From an uncultured Acidobacteriia bacterium (GTDB lineage: Bacteria > Acidobacteriota > Terriglobia > Bryobacterales > Bryobacteraceae), in assembly GCA_903907865.1 (NCBI GenBank), contig CAIVPR010000078.1, forward strand, positions 1 to 64,000: DNA of 64,000 nucleotides, written 5' to 3'. The position numbers were made by a program, and so were the translations under genes. Shown piece by piece: positions 9,098 through 17,896 of the stretch. Under the pieces are notes generated by a model. That model searched no databases and was not told the origin of the DNA. It saw only the letters and a list, made by a program, of their open reading frames with translations. Within the stretch, counting starts at the first letter, position 1; the number at the start of each line of letters is the position of its first letter.

Positions 9098-10096
9098 TCA
9101 GCCCAACTCGCTGCGCAGGCTCCGTCCCATCAGGCGGCGGATGGCTTCCTCGGGCGACCGCCCTTGGTTGAGCACGGCGTGCATCTCCGTGGTGATAGGC
9201 AAGTCGACGCCGTACTGCGCCGCCAACTCCATTGCCACGGAGGTCGTTTTGACCCCTTCCGCGACCATCGGCGTCGAAGAAACAATCTGGCCCAACTGCC
9301 CGCCGGCCGCAAGCTTGAGCCCAACCTGGCGATTCCGGCTCAGATCGCTGGTACAGGTGAGCACGAGATCCCCCAGACCGGCAAGTCCGGACATGGTTTC
9401 CTGACGGGCGCCGCCCGCAACGGCCAACCGTGTCAGTTCGGCCAAGCCGCGCGTGATCAGAGCTGCAAGGGCGTTGTGCCCGAGGCCAAGGCCGTCGCAG
9501 ATACCGGCACCGATGGCGATCACGTTTTTGAGCGCGCCCCCAATCTCCGCACCAGCGGGATCGGTTCCGGCGTACACGCGCAAGGAGGGGCCGGAGAAGG
9601 CGGTCTGGATCTCCATCGCCAGCGCCGCGTCCTCGGAGGCGGCGACGACCGCCGTCGGGCGACCGGCGGCGACCTCCCGGGCAAAGGTCGGGCCCGTCAG
9701 GACGCCGACTTTCGCCGAGGGGCCGGCGACGGACCGGATCACTTGGGACATTCGCAGCAGGGAGCCCGCTTCGAGCCCCTTGGTGGCACTAACGAGGCGG
9801 GTGTCGGGCCCGATCAACGGCAGGATGCGGGTGTAGACACCGCGCGCCACGTGCGAGGGCATGACGCCGAGCACAATTTCGGCACCGCTGAGCGCCGCCT
9901 CCAAGGAACTGGTGGCTTCCACATTGGCGGGCAGCTGGAAGCCGGGCAGGAAGACCTCGTTGACGCGGGTTGCGTTCGTGGCCGCGGCGATCTCCGGCTC
10001 GTTGAACCAGAGCCGGACGCTGTCGAATCTGGGGGCAAGAACGATGGCGAGGGCGGTCCCCCAACTGCCGCCGCCGACTACGGAGAGTGTCGGCAC
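9098..10096 (-). CDS. gpsA: NAD(P)-dependent glycerol-3-phosphate dehydrogenase
   Basis: Reduces dihydroxyacetone phosphate to sn-glycerol 3-phosphate for phospholipid synthesis. The 332-residue protein starts with the dinucleotide fold VVGGGSWGTALA (GxGxxG at 8-13), then SATKGLE (103-109), GPTFAREV (135-142) and the catalytic-lysine motif GALKNVIAIGAG with Lys190. Length and motif order are standard. It is the third gene of the thpR-plsY-gpsA cluster; plsY ends one base upstream. Its product is the direct substrate of PlsY, so the pair makes biological sense. Confidence 0.95.
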   Translation of the reverse strand: MPTLSVVGGGSWGTALAIVLAPRFDSVRLWFNEPEIAAATNATRVNEVFLPGFQLPANVEATSSLEAALSGAEIVLGVMPSHVARGVYTRILPLIGPDTRLVSATKGLEAGSLLRMSQVIRSVAGPSAKVGVLTGPTFAREVAAGRPTAVVAASEDAALAMEIQTAFSGPSLRVYAGTDPAGAEIGGALKNVIAIGAGICDGLGLGHNALAALITRGLAELTRLAVAGGARQETMSGLAGLGDLVLTCTSDLSRNRQVGLKLAAGGQLGQIVSSTPMVAEGVKTTSVAMELAAQYGVDLPITTEMHAVLNQGRSPEEAIRRLMGRSLRSELG

Positions 10097-10097
10097 G

Positions 10098-10700
10098 TCA
10101 AATGGTCCGTTTGAAGTGGAAAACGCGCTCGGTTCCCGCTCGAAGGCGCTCGATGTTGTCCTTGTGACGGACGATGATCAACGCAGCGGCGCCTACAGCG
10201 ACGAAAAGGACTGGCCAATCGGGATGCAGGATCATCCAACAGGCGACGGGGAAAAGTCCGGCCGCAATGATACTGCCGAGAGAAAGGTAGCGCGTGCGGG
10301 CCAGTACGATGACGAAAAGGATGGCCACGGCGAGGAGCGGGGCCGGGGTGAGGTAGGCGAAGGCTCCGATAAAGGTCGCCACGGCCTTGCCACCCTGGAA
10401 TTTCAGGAACATCGAGAAAGCGTGGCCCAACAGGGCGGCCAGCGCTGCCAGACTCATCCACTGGATTGAACCATGGGTGAGATAGTCGGCGATGTGGACA
10501 GCGAGAGAACCCTTGAGGGCGTCGAGAACCAACGTGAGGACTCCGGCGAGACGACCGGTCGTCCTCAGGACGTTGGTGGCACCGATGTTGCCGGATCCCG
10601 ATTGACGCACGTCCTGGCCTGTCATCACACGGACAATGATCAGGCCGAACGGAATGGAGCCCAGCAGATAAGCCAGCAGGACGCAAAGGGGACCCGTCAT
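10098..10700 (-). CDS. plsY: Glycerol-3-phosphate acyltransferase PlsY
   Basis: An inner-membrane acyltransferase of 200 residues that transfers an acyl group from acyl phosphate to glycerol 3-phosphate, making lysophosphatidate. The three PlsY loops are visible: LLGSIPFGL with the GSGNIGATN motif at 35-43, FQGGKAVATF near 102, and a third loop near residue 190 (KDNIERL). About five to six membrane segments. It overlaps thpR by 4 bases upstream and sits one base before gpsA, so it is expressed with them. Confidence 0.94.
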   Translation of the reverse strand: MTGPLCVLLAYLLGSIPFGLIIVRVMTGQDVRQSGSGNIGATNVLRTTGRLAGVLTLVLDALKGSLAVHIADYLTHGSIQWMSLAALAALLGHAFSMFLKFQGGKAVATFIGAFAYLTPAPLLAVAILFVIVLARTRYLSLGSIIAAGLFPVACWMILHPDWPVLFVAVGAAALIIVRHKDNIERLRAGTERVFHFKRTI

Positions 10701-11263
10701 GCAGCAACCTCCAAGGGGAAGCTGGCGAGCTTGGAATAGACGGAGGCCCTTGGACCGGGGGTGCTCTGGTAAAGGTGGAACGCGGTCGCTTCGAACGACC
10801 CGAATTGGATGTCAGTCATATGGGCCAAATGTTCCGGCAGCTTTCGTTCCGGAGCGCAGCGGTTGTGATCGTGGATTCTGGCGAGCGTCACGTGGGGCAC
10901 GTAGGGGTGGTCCTCAGCGGCCACGCCAAGAGGACGCAAGGCCTCGTCGGTAGCGCGGGCGAGTGCCGCCAATGCCGCACTGCCATGGACGGCGGCATAC
11001 AGGCTCTTGGGCCGGGCGGCGTCCGGGAACCAGCCGAATCCGGCGACTGCAATTGTGATGGGGCTCCGTCCCCCCAAGTCCGCCAAGGCGGCAGTGAGCT
11101 CGGGAAGCCTCGACTCGGGCCATTCGCCGATGAACTTGGTGGTGATGTGCAGATTTTGCCGCGGGGACCACTTCCAGTCGGCGAGCGGTTTCAGCGTGTC
11201 CATCATGGAGGCAAGTTTTTCTTCGACCGGCGGGTCGAGCGAGATCCCCGTATACAACCGCAT
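10697..11263 (-). CDS. thpR: RNA 2',3'-cyclic phosphodiesterase (2H family)
   Basis: A 188-residue 2H phosphoesterase. Both catalytic HxT motifs are present: His39-Ile-Thr41 (LHITTKFIG) and His124-Val-Thr126 (HVTLARIH), with the spacing typical of ThpR/LigT. The family hydrolyses RNA 2',3'-cyclic phosphates and shows 2'-5' ligase activity in vitro. It is the first gene of an operon with plsY and gpsA (ATGA overlap with plsY), although no functional link to lipid synthesis is known. The frame stops at MRLYTG, which fits the family start. Confidence 0.88.
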   Translation of the reverse strand: MRLYTGISLDPPVEEKLASMMDTLKPLADWKWSPRQNLHITTKFIGEWPESRLPELTAALADLGGRSPITIAVAGFGWFPDAARPKSLYAAVHGSAALAALARATDEALRPLGVAAEDHPYVPHVTLARIHDHNRCAPERKLPEHLAHMTDIQFGSFEATAFHLYQSTPGPRASVYSKLASFPLEVAA

Positions 11264-11388
11264 TCGCGTGAAGACTCATTCTACAGCACACGGGCCGCAG
11301 CACCACCGGTCCATAAGGATCACAAACTACCCGACCGCTGCGGCTGGCCGCGTGCTGTTTCGGCAAACGCGGAGCTTTGCGCGGATGC

Positions 11389-11418
11389 TTTACCGTCGCC
11401 TTACCCCAGCTTTACAAT
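11389..11418 (+). promoter_or_regulatory. Candidate sigma70-type promoter
   Basis: TTTACC (11389-11394) and TACAAT (11413-11418) are separated by 18 bases. They match four and five of six bases of the -35 and -10 consensus and lie about 95 bases before the start of the small secreted protein at 11514. In a GC-rich genome with its own sigma preferences this remains a guess. Confidence 0.3.
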
Positions 11419-11513
11419 CGGGTCGAAACCCTATCCGGGGCTTGGAGCGTCGACATAGATAGTAGCAGCGCGTGCCGGCCGCATGCTTCCAAACCATTCA
11501 GGAGAAAGAACAT

Positions 11514-12005
11514 ATGTCCAGTCGTCAGACCGTTCTGGCACTCTGTGCCGGAGCGATGCTGGCCTTGTCCGCCCATGGGCAAGCAGCCACGACAACCACA
11601 ACAGTCACCCGGTCGGAGAGCCTTCCGCCGGTTGGCTTGGCGGTTACCGACACCATCCAGGTGAACGTGACCAACATCGCCACGGCAACAACCAACGGCA
11701 CCGCAGCCTCGTGCACCGGATCGGTCGCTTTCTACAACGCTTCCGGCGCGATCATCGGGACGGCGACCGCGTTCACGTTGGGCTCGGGGCAGATCAGTTC
11801 GATCAAGCTGCCATACGCGTCGGCCGGGGCGTCGGGCTCGCGCGCTGTTGTGCGGCCCGTGATCAACGCGACGGGGACGCAGCCCTCCGCAACACCGTGC
11901 TCCCTGCAGTACTCCGTCGAGACCTACGACTCCGCGACCGGTGTAACCCATGTGTTCGCGGCCGGAGCAGGTCCGGCGGTTCCGCAAGGCGGCTTCGGCC
12001 GTTAG
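11514..12005 (+). CDS. Small secreted protein, unknown function
   Basis: A 163-residue protein with a clear signal peptide (MSSRQTVLALCAGAMLALSA, then HGQA). The mature part is rich in Thr, Ser, Ala and Val (TTTTTVTRSESLPP, AVTDTIQVNVTNIATATTNG), has two cysteines, and looks like a single beta-sandwich. The start is set by AGGAGAAAG seven to eight bases before ATG 11514, one of the best ribosome sites in the window. I do not recognise the family. It stands alone between the divergent thpR operon and a DUF3052-like gene. Confidence 0.7.
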   Translation: MSSRQTVLALCAGAMLALSAHGQAATTTTTVTRSESLPPVGLAVTDTIQVNVTNIATATTNGTAASCTGSVAFYNASGAIIGTATAFTLGSGQISSIKLPYASAGASGSRAVVRPVINATGTQPSATPCSLQYSVETYDSATGVTHVFAAGAGPAVPQGGFGR

Positions 12006-12081
12006 CGCAAGTAGGGGACGCGCCGCTGGATCGACGCGCTTGGGATCCAAGGCGTGTCCCCGATCGACTAACCTAACGGGT

Positions 12082-12855
12082 ATGCGGCGTGTCCGGATCA
12101 TCCATTGGAAAGCCGTCTCGGCGGGACCGCTTGTAGATGCCGTGCGCGTCGCCGGTTTTCAGGCGGACTACGAGCCCGATCTTCGGCCTACTCATATTGG
12201 GCGCGCCATCCGCGAGTCCGCTCCGGTGGCAATCATCATCGACCTGAATTTCCGCCCGGCGATGGGACGCGACGTTGGGGCACATTTGCGGGGCATCAAG
12301 CACTGCCGCAACACGCCGCTGGTCTTTGTCGACGGGGAGGCCGAAAAGGTGGAGGAAGTCCGTCGGCTTCTGCCGGACGCGGTCTTCGCACGCGTGGACA
12401 CAGTCGGAGCGGCCTTGCAATCGTTGGCTGGAGACACGCTGGAGAATCCCGTCGTTCCACCGCCCTTTATGGAGCGCTACAAGGGCCGGACGGTGGCCCA
12501 GAAACTCGGGATCGAGCCGGGTTCCGCGGTCGCGCTTGTCGATCCTCCACCGAACTACCCGGCAGTCCTCGGGGAATTGCCGGAAGACGTCGAACTCGAC
12601 GAGGAGCCGGAGACGGCGCGTCCTGTCACGCTACTGTTCGTCCACGACGGGGTAGGGTTGCTGGAAGGGGCCCGTCGGTTACGCAAACTGGCGTTGAACT
12701 CCAAGTCCTGGCTGGCATGGCGCAAGGACGCGAAAAACGGGGTGAACCAGAACTCCATTCGGCAGACCTGCGCCGAGTTCGGACTGGTGGACTACAAGAT
12801 CTGCGCGCTCGATGGCAAGTGGAGCGCCATGCTGTTTGCACGCAGGAAGGAGTAA
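12082..12855 (+). CDS. DUF3052-like protein with N-terminal receiver-like segment
   Basis: A 257-residue cytoplasmic protein. Residues about 1-115 look like an alpha/beta receiver-type fold: RIIHWKAV, AIIIDLNFRP at the position of the phospho-acceptor strand, TPLVFVDGEAEKV, then ARVDTVGAAL. Residues about 125-257 begin YKGRTVAQKLGIEPGSAVAL and carry PPNYPAVLGELPEDVEL and the Trp-rich end SKSWLAWRKDAKNGVNQNS, which resembles DUF3052. No helix-turn-helix is present. The function of DUF3052 proteins is unknown, and the receiver comparison is by pattern only. ATG 12082 is chosen; the frame extends upstream without coding character. Confidence 0.62.
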   Translation: MRRVRIIHWKAVSAGPLVDAVRVAGFQADYEPDLRPTHIGRAIRESAPVAIIIDLNFRPAMGRDVGAHLRGIKHCRNTPLVFVDGEAEKVEEVRRLLPDAVFARVDTVGAALQSLAGDTLENPVVPPPFMERYKGRTVAQKLGIEPGSAVALVDPPPNYPAVLGELPEDVELDEEPETARPVTLLFVHDGVGLLEGARRLRKLALNSKSWLAWRKDAKNGVNQNSIRQTCAEFGLVDYKICALDGKWSAMLFARRKE

Positions 12856-12947
12856 CCTCCAGAACTGAAGGACGGCATGGACAGCGGCGTCTCCTTTAAG
12901 AGACAATCGCGATTGTTGCCCGGGACATACCGCACGACACTGATGAC

Positions 12948-13532
12948 ATGACCGACAGTTTCGGACCCGTTTTGCCAAGGGGATTCTACGCGCGCCCGAC
13001 AACTGTGGTCGCGCGGGAGTTGCTCGGCAAGATCCTCGTGCACGGCGCAGTCGCAGGTCGCATCGTCGAAACCGAGGCGTATCTCGACCGCGACGAACAA
13101 GGCAGGATCGACCTTGCAGCACACTCCGCCGCCGGAATCACCAGCCGCACCCGCGTCATCTTCGGCCCGCCCGGCCACGCCTACGTATACCTGGCCTACG
13201 GCATCCACGAGTGCCTGAACATTGTGGCGGAGCAGGACGGCCTGCCTGGCTGCGTTCTGATCCGGGCCTTGGAACCGGTGGCGGGGCTGGAACTAATGCG
13301 CGCGCGGCGGCCATCGGCGAAGAACGACGGCGAACTGGCCAACGGGCCGGGAAAACTAACCCGCGCGATGGGAATCACCCGCCGAGACTACGGAGCCGAC
13401 GTGACCTCGGGCGAGTTGACGGTGCGGGACGCGGCCGCCTTTGCATCTGAAATGGTCCTTGAGACAGCCCGGATCGGAATTACCAAATGTGTGGATTGGC
13501 AGTTGCGATACCTCCTTCAAGAAACCTTGTAA
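12948..13532 (+). CDS. 3-methyladenine DNA glycosylase, AAG/MPG type
   Basis: A 194-residue base-excision enzyme of the mammalian-type (MPG) fold, which removes alkylated purines such as 3-methyladenine. Diagnostic stretches are LPRGFYARPTTVVARELLGK (residues 9-28), the catalytic region RIVETEAYLDRDEQ, GPPGHAYVYLAYGIHECLN and NGPGKLTRAMGI. Bacterial members are usually 180-210 residues, so it is full length. It is flanked by unrelated genes on the same strand and is probably monocistronic. Confidence 0.92.
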   Translation: MTDSFGPVLPRGFYARPTTVVARELLGKILVHGAVAGRIVETEAYLDRDEQGRIDLAAHSAAGITSRTRVIFGPPGHAYVYLAYGIHECLNIVAEQDGLPGCVLIRALEPVAGLELMRARRPSAKNDGELANGPGKLTRAMGITRRDYGADVTSGELTVRDAAAFASEMVLETARIGITKCVDWQLRYLLQETL

Positions 13533-13564
13533 GCTAGGCCGCAGCTAGGATAAACTTTGATCCT

Positions 13565-15343
13565 ATGAGCAGCTTCTTCTCCAACCTCAAAGCCAACGTG
13601 GAGAGTCTTTTTTCCTTCCGCACGGATACCCCGGGCATCCACCCCTGCCCTGCCAACCAGTACATCTGGGACTATCCCACCTCAATCAACCCGCTGGCCG
13701 TCGCAAAGATCGTGCCTCCATGCGATCTTCCCACGCTGGACTGGACCCTCAAGGTTGCCGAGACGCTCCTCGTTTCCATTGGCAACGATATTCAAATCGA
13801 GGCCTCGGCTGCCAAAAAGGCGGAACTCCAGGGCAAGCTGGACACGCTGAAGACCGCCGTCGCGAGTCGGACCGTCACGGTGGAATTGATGGAGAGCATT
13901 GCCACCGACGTGACCGACCACGGCGTGGTGGCCGGCGCGAACGACCATCCCAATAGCCTCGACGACTACAACGATCTTTTCAAGCGGATCGCCCTGCCGG
14001 CGATCGCGACGGACTTCCAGGACGACGAGGTTTTCGCGTGGCTCCGTGTCGGTGGTGCCAACCCGCTGATGATCACCCGCTGCTCCGCCATACCGGACAA
14101 GCTGCCCAAGGATCTGGCGCAACGGGTCCAGCGCCCGCTCGGAGCCGATTCGCTGGAGGCCGCGCGCAAAGAGGGCCGCCTCTATATCGTCGACTTCGCG
14201 CCACTGGCCGACCTCCATGTCGATCCGGCCGGCAAGTATCCCCAGAAGTATCTCTACGCGCCGATCGCCCTTTTCGTGGAGCAACCGGCTACCGGCAAGC
14301 TGCTCCCGATTGGAATTCAGACGCAGCAGACCTTCGAGGGCAACAACTTCTTTGTTCCCGACGGCACCCCCAGCTGGTTGATCGCCAAGACAATCGTCCA
14401 GATGGCGGACGTCAACTTCCATGAAGCGGTCAGCCACCTCGGTCGGACCCACTTCCTGGTGGAACCCTTCGTCATCGCCACCGCCAGAATCCTGGGCCGC
14501 GAGCATTCCGTAAGCCGCTTGCTCTGGCCGCACTTCGAGGGCACGCTGCTGATCAACTGGGCCGCGACCCGGACCCTGGTCGCCCCCGGCGGCGGGGTCG
14601 AGCAGATCCTGATGCCGAAGCTCTCAGACACCTTGAAGCTGACGGCGGCCAACCTGCAGAACTCTCCCATCAACGACCAGTTCCTGCCCAAAACCTTCGC
14701 CCAGCGCGGCGTCGAGGATCTCAAGAACTACCCCTATCGGGACGACTCCAAGCTTTATTGGAGCGCCATCGGGGCATGGGTCAAGGAGTACGTCGAACTG
14801 TTCTACTCGGGCGACGAAAACCAGGGCAACACCAAGGTGCAGGCCGACAAGCTGCTGCAGGCGTGGTGCCGGGAGGTAATCGAGTCGGGACACGTCGTCG
14901 GCTTCGGCGAGGGCGGGCAGATCAAGACCCGCATGTACCTGATCGACGCGCTGACTATGATCATCTTCACGGCCAGCACGCAGCACGCGGCGGTCAACTT
15001 CCCGCAGTTGAACTTCTTCACGTACTCCCCCGCCTCACCCGGCGCCCTCTACGCGAAGTTCCCCAAGGACACGCCGGCCACCGAGCAGGACTACTTCGAC
15101 ATGCTGCCGAACAGGACGCAGGCGATTGCCCAGATCAAGCTGGCGTTCCTACTGGGATCCGTGCACTACACGGAACTGGGCCAGTACCCGTCGAATTACT
15201 TCAGCGGGGTGGGTGTGCAGATGGTGCAGCGCTTCCAGGCGAACATCGCCGCAGCCGGCAAAACCATCGACTCGCGCAACGTGACACGCCGACCCTACAC
15301 GACGCTGCTGCCAAGGGCGATTCCGCAGAGCATCAACATCTAG
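13565..15343 (+). CDS. Lipoxygenase
   Basis: A 592-residue non-heme iron dioxygenase that should add O2 to polyunsaturated fatty acids. The full lipoxygenase signature is present: His286-x4-His291-x4-His296-x17-His314-x8-His323, then His474-x3-Asn478 (STQHAAVNFP) and the C-terminal isoleucine, Ile592 (SINI). By comparison with soybean LOX-1 the iron ligands would be His291, His296, His474, Asn478 and Ile592. There is no N-terminal PLAT domain and no evident signal peptide, so it looks like a cytosolic mini-LOX. Lipoxygenases are scarce and patchy in bacteria. It is followed at 65 bases by a cupin gene. Confidence 0.95.
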   Translation: MSSFFSNLKANVESLFSFRTDTPGIHPCPANQYIWDYPTSINPLAVAKIVPPCDLPTLDWTLKVAETLLVSIGNDIQIEASAAKKAELQGKLDTLKTAVASRTVTVELMESIATDVTDHGVVAGANDHPNSLDDYNDLFKRIALPAIATDFQDDEVFAWLRVGGANPLMITRCSAIPDKLPKDLAQRVQRPLGADSLEAARKEGRLYIVDFAPLADLHVDPAGKYPQKYLYAPIALFVEQPATGKLLPIGIQTQQTFEGNNFFVPDGTPSWLIAKTIVQMADVNFHEAVSHLGRTHFLVEPFVIATARILGREHSVSRLLWPHFEGTLLINWAATRTLVAPGGGVEQILMPKLSDTLKLTAANLQNSPINDQFLPKTFAQRGVEDLKNYPYRDDSKLYWSAIGAWVKEYVELFYSGDENQGNTKVQADKLLQAWCREVIESGHVVGFGEGGQIKTRMYLIDALTMIIFTASTQHAAVNFPQLNFFTYSPASPGALYAKFPKDTPATEQDYFDMLPNRTQAIAQIKLAFLLGSVHYTELGQYPSNYFSGVGVQMVQRFQANIAAAGKTIDSRNVTRRPYTTLLPRAIPQSINI

Positions 15344-15408
15344 CGCCGCGCCCAAAACAAGGGGGGATACGGGATTCGTGTCCCTCCGCTATAATTCCGG
15401 GACGGACC

Positions 15409-15756
15409 ATGTTCATCCCCAAAGTTGCCGATCTCGCCCAGTATTCGCCCGCCAAGATGGGTAAGAGCACCCTCGCGGCGGGCGAATTTCTTTTTGCCGG
15501 ACTGAACGCCTTCGAGCCAGGCCAGGAGCACGCCCTGCATTCCCATGAAGGCCAGGACAAGCTGTACTACGTCCTCGAAGGGTCGGCCGAGGCAACCGTC
15601 GGGGAGAGCACAAGCAACCTCGAAGCGGGCGACGCGGCCTTCGCGCCCTCCGGCGTGCCGCACTCCATCCGCAACACGGGCACAGGACGCCTACTCGTCA
15701 TGGCAGTACTCGGGCCCGCGCCGGGTATGCTGAAGCATGCCTCTCGGACAACATAA
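15409..15756 (+). CDS. Small cupin-domain protein
   Basis: A 115-residue single-domain cupin. Motif 1 is HSHEGQDKLYYVLEG (residues 44-58) and motif 2 is LEAGDAAFAPSGVPHSIRN, giving His/Glu/His metal ligands. The reaction cannot be told from sequence; such cupins serve as dioxygenases, isomerases or sugar-binding proteins. A TATAAT box lies at 15390-15395, only 13 bases before the ATG, with no good -35 and no Shine-Dalgarno, so a leaderless transcript is possible. The 3' end overlaps the next gene by 20 bases, and the lipoxygenase lies just upstream. Confidence 0.75.
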   Translation: MFIPKVADLAQYSPAKMGKSTLAAGEFLFAGLNAFEPGQEHALHSHEGQDKLYYVLEGSAEATVGESTSNLEAGDAAFAPSGVPHSIRNTGTGRLLVMAVLGPAPGMLKHASRTT

Positions 15757-16432
15757 GGAACAGCACTTCCAATCGACCGAGACCGTCCGCGACGTCGTGA
15801 TCGGCATGTCGGACGGCTTGACGGTGCCGTTCGCGCTGGCAGCCGGACTTTCCGGCGCGCACGTCGGCACCCAGGTGGTGGTTCTTGCCGGCTTGGCGGA
15901 AATCGCGGCGGGCTGCATCGCGATGGGTCTCGGCGGCTACCTCGCCGCCCGCACCGACGCCGAACACTATGAGAACGAGTTGCGCCGTGAGGTCGAGGAA
16001 ACCCGCACCATGCCGGAGGAAGAGGCCGACGAGGTCTGCAAGATCTTCGAGGGGTGGGGACTGACCGACGAGCAGGTCCGGCCCATCGTGGCCGCAATTT
16101 CGTCAGACGAGAAGCGCTGGGTGGACTTCATGATGCGCTTCGAGCTCAATCTGGAGCCGCCGGATCCGAAACGGGCCGTTACGAGCGCGGTGACCATCGG
16201 CGCCTCCTACGTGGCTGGCGGGCTGATTCCGCTGGCACCGTACATGGTCGCGCCGACAATGGAGGAGGGCCTGATGGCATCGGTAAGCCTGACCATCGCG
16301 GCCCTGGCGGCGTTCGGAGGCGTGAAGGCGAAGTTTACCGGGATCCCGGTTTGGAGGGGTGCCGCGCAGACCGCGCTGATCGGCGGACTCGCCGCTGCGG
16401 CGGCATTTCTGATCGCGAGGATTTTCCGCTAG
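15737..16432 (+). CDS. VIT1/CCC1 family metal transporter
   Basis: A 231-residue membrane protein of the vacuolar iron transporter family. It begins ETVRDVVIGMSDGLTVPFAL, the conserved first-helix motif, then GLGGYLAARTDAEHYENELR, a cytoplasmic acidic helical domain (about 75-135, with EEEADEVCKIFEGWGLTDEQ) and the last three membrane helices. Relatives move Fe2+ or Mn2+ out of the cytosol. Its start lies inside the end of the cupin gene, which implies coupling; lipoxygenase (iron enzyme), cupin (metal fold) and iron transporter are thus neighbours. Confidence 0.85.
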   Translation: MPLGQHKEQHFQSTETVRDVVIGMSDGLTVPFALAAGLSGAHVGTQVVVLAGLAEIAAGCIAMGLGGYLAARTDAEHYENELRREVEETRTMPEEEADEVCKIFEGWGLTDEQVRPIVAAISSDEKRWVDFMMRFELNLEPPDPKRAVTSAVTIGASYVAGGLIPLAPYMVAPTMEEGLMASVSLTIAALAAFGGVKAKFTGIPVWRGAAQTALIGGLAAAAAFLIARIFR

Positions 16433-16510
16433 ACCGATGGACACACGTTGGTTAGACTGGAAGATGAACTTGTCCCTTTATCAAAATCATCCCCGGAGGT
16501 CGTTCATCAA

Positions 16511-17140
16511 GTGAGTATTTGGAGCAGGAAAGAAGATCCACCGGCCCCGCGACCCACCAGTCCGACGCCGACCCCGTCCGTCACCCCGAGCTACTCGGCA
16601 CCCGGCTATTCGCAGCCAGCCCAGGAATTTCGCCCCGCACAGGAACCACGAAAGGAAACCGCACCCATGTCACCCACGCCATTTCGAGCAGCGGACAGCA
16701 CGTCCATCAACAACATCGGCAAGGCGGTCCGCGTGGAAGGCCGCATCATCTCCCGTGAAGACATCTTCGTCGACGGCCAGGTGGAAGGCTCGATCGAGTC
16801 GCCCGAATCCAAGGTGACCATCGGCCCGAATGGCCGCGTGAAGGCAACGCTGAGCGCCCGCGAAGTCGTGATCATCGGGGCAGTCCAAGGCGACGTCACG
16901 GCGAGCGACAAGGTCGATATCCGCAAGGACGCCCAACTGGAGGGCAATATCGCGTCGGCCCGTATCAGCATTGAAGACGGGGCGATTTTCAAGGGCAGCA
17001 TCGACATCCGGAAGCCCGAGCCCAAGCCCTCCCCGGTCGCACCGCCGCAGCCGGTGGCCGCCAGCGCCCCGGTGGCCGCGCCCGCGCCGCCGATCGTCGT
17101 GAATCCGCCAGCCGCCGCTGCCCCGGCCATCAAGCGGTAA
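16511..17140 (+). CDS. Bactofilin-family polymer-forming protein
   Basis: A 209-residue protein with a Pro/Ser/Thr-rich N-terminus (about 1-60), a right-handed beta-helix bactofilin core (about 62-165: INNIGKAVRVEGRIISREDI, VDGQVEGSIE, ATLSAREVVIIGAVQGDV, AQLEGNIASARISIEDG), and a Pro/Ala-rich tail. Bactofilins polymerise into membrane-linked filaments that place cell-wall and polysaccharide enzymes. GTG 16511 is preferred because GGAGG lies 11 bases upstream; a TTG at 16448 is an alternative. A methyltransferase gene follows at 33 bases. Confidence 0.87.
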   Translation: MSIWSRKEDPPAPRPTSPTPTPSVTPSYSAPGYSQPAQEFRPAQEPRKETAPMSPTPFRAADSTSINNIGKAVRVEGRIISREDIFVDGQVEGSIESPESKVTIGPNGRVKATLSAREVVIIGAVQGDVTASDKVDIRKDAQLEGNIASARISIEDGAIFKGSIDIRKPEPKPSPVAPPQPVAASAPVAAPAPPIVVNPPAAAAPAIKR

Positions 17141-17173
17141 GGCGGACTGAGAGATAGCCCCAATCGAGGTCCA

Positions 17174-17881
17174 GTGCGCCTCCCGGATCGAATCCGAGCC
17201 TTTTTCGGCAACCAGAGTACCCCGCCACCATCGGCGGGGTCTTCGGGCTCGTCCGCGCAGCCGGTTCGAGCGGCGCAGCCACGTCGAAGCCAACACATGA
17301 CAACGCCAACCATTCGGAACAGCCGGGGTTTGGAGCAGTTCTTCGGCAACATCCGGGATGTTGTCGGTCTGAACATCCTGGACATGGCAGGGGCCAACCA
17401 GGAAAACATCAACTTCCTGACCAACCTGGGCCACAAGCTGTATGCGTCGGATTTGGTGCGCAGCATCGACGACACTTTCGGGTCGGATCTGGCCGAGCAG
17501 AACAGCGCTCCGCGCATCGAACATTTCCTCCAAGCCAATTTCAACTACCTGCCCGACAGCTTCGACGGCGCGATTCTATGGGACGGCCTGCAGTTCATGA
17601 CGCCCGCCCTGCTTGCCGCAACGGTCGACCGCCTCCACATGATCATGCGCCCTGGAGGCTACATCCTGGCGTTCTTCTCGGCCAACGAGAAGATGTCGGA
17701 GGTGCCAGCCTATACCTTCCGGTTGGTGGACGCCAAGTCGATTTCTGTGACCGAACGGGGCGTGCGTCCCGCTGGCCAAGTGTTTAATAACCGGAACTTG
17801 GAGAAGACGTTCGCCCGTTTCGAGTCGATCAAGTTCTTCCTTACCCGCGAGAATCTCCGGGAAGTGATTGTCCGAAGATAG
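17174..17881 (+). CDS. SAM-dependent methyltransferase-like protein
   Basis: A 235-residue protein with a class I methyltransferase fold: NILDMAGANQEN is the motif I strand and loop, with an Ala-Gly instead of the usual GxGxG; FDGAILWDGLQFM is motif IV/V; MRPGGYILAFF is the post-motif strand. The first 45 residues are a Pro/Ser-rich linker. GTG 17174 has GAGGT just upstream. The degenerate glycine loop leaves catalytic activity open. The substrate is unknown; it follows the bactofilin gene and precedes the tannase-like gene, both in the same direction. Confidence 0.68.
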   Translation: MRLPDRIRAFFGNQSTPPPSAGSSGSSAQPVRAAQPRRSQHMTTPTIRNSRGLEQFFGNIRDVVGLNILDMAGANQENINFLTNLGHKLYASDLVRSIDDTFGSDLAEQNSAPRIEHFLQANFNYLPDSFDGAILWDGLQFMTPALLAATVDRLHMIMRPGGYILAFFSANEKMSEVPAYTFRLVDAKSISVTERGVRPAGQVFNNRNLEKTFARFESIKFFLTRENLREVIVRR

Positions 17882-17896
17882 TCCTTGGAGGTTTCG

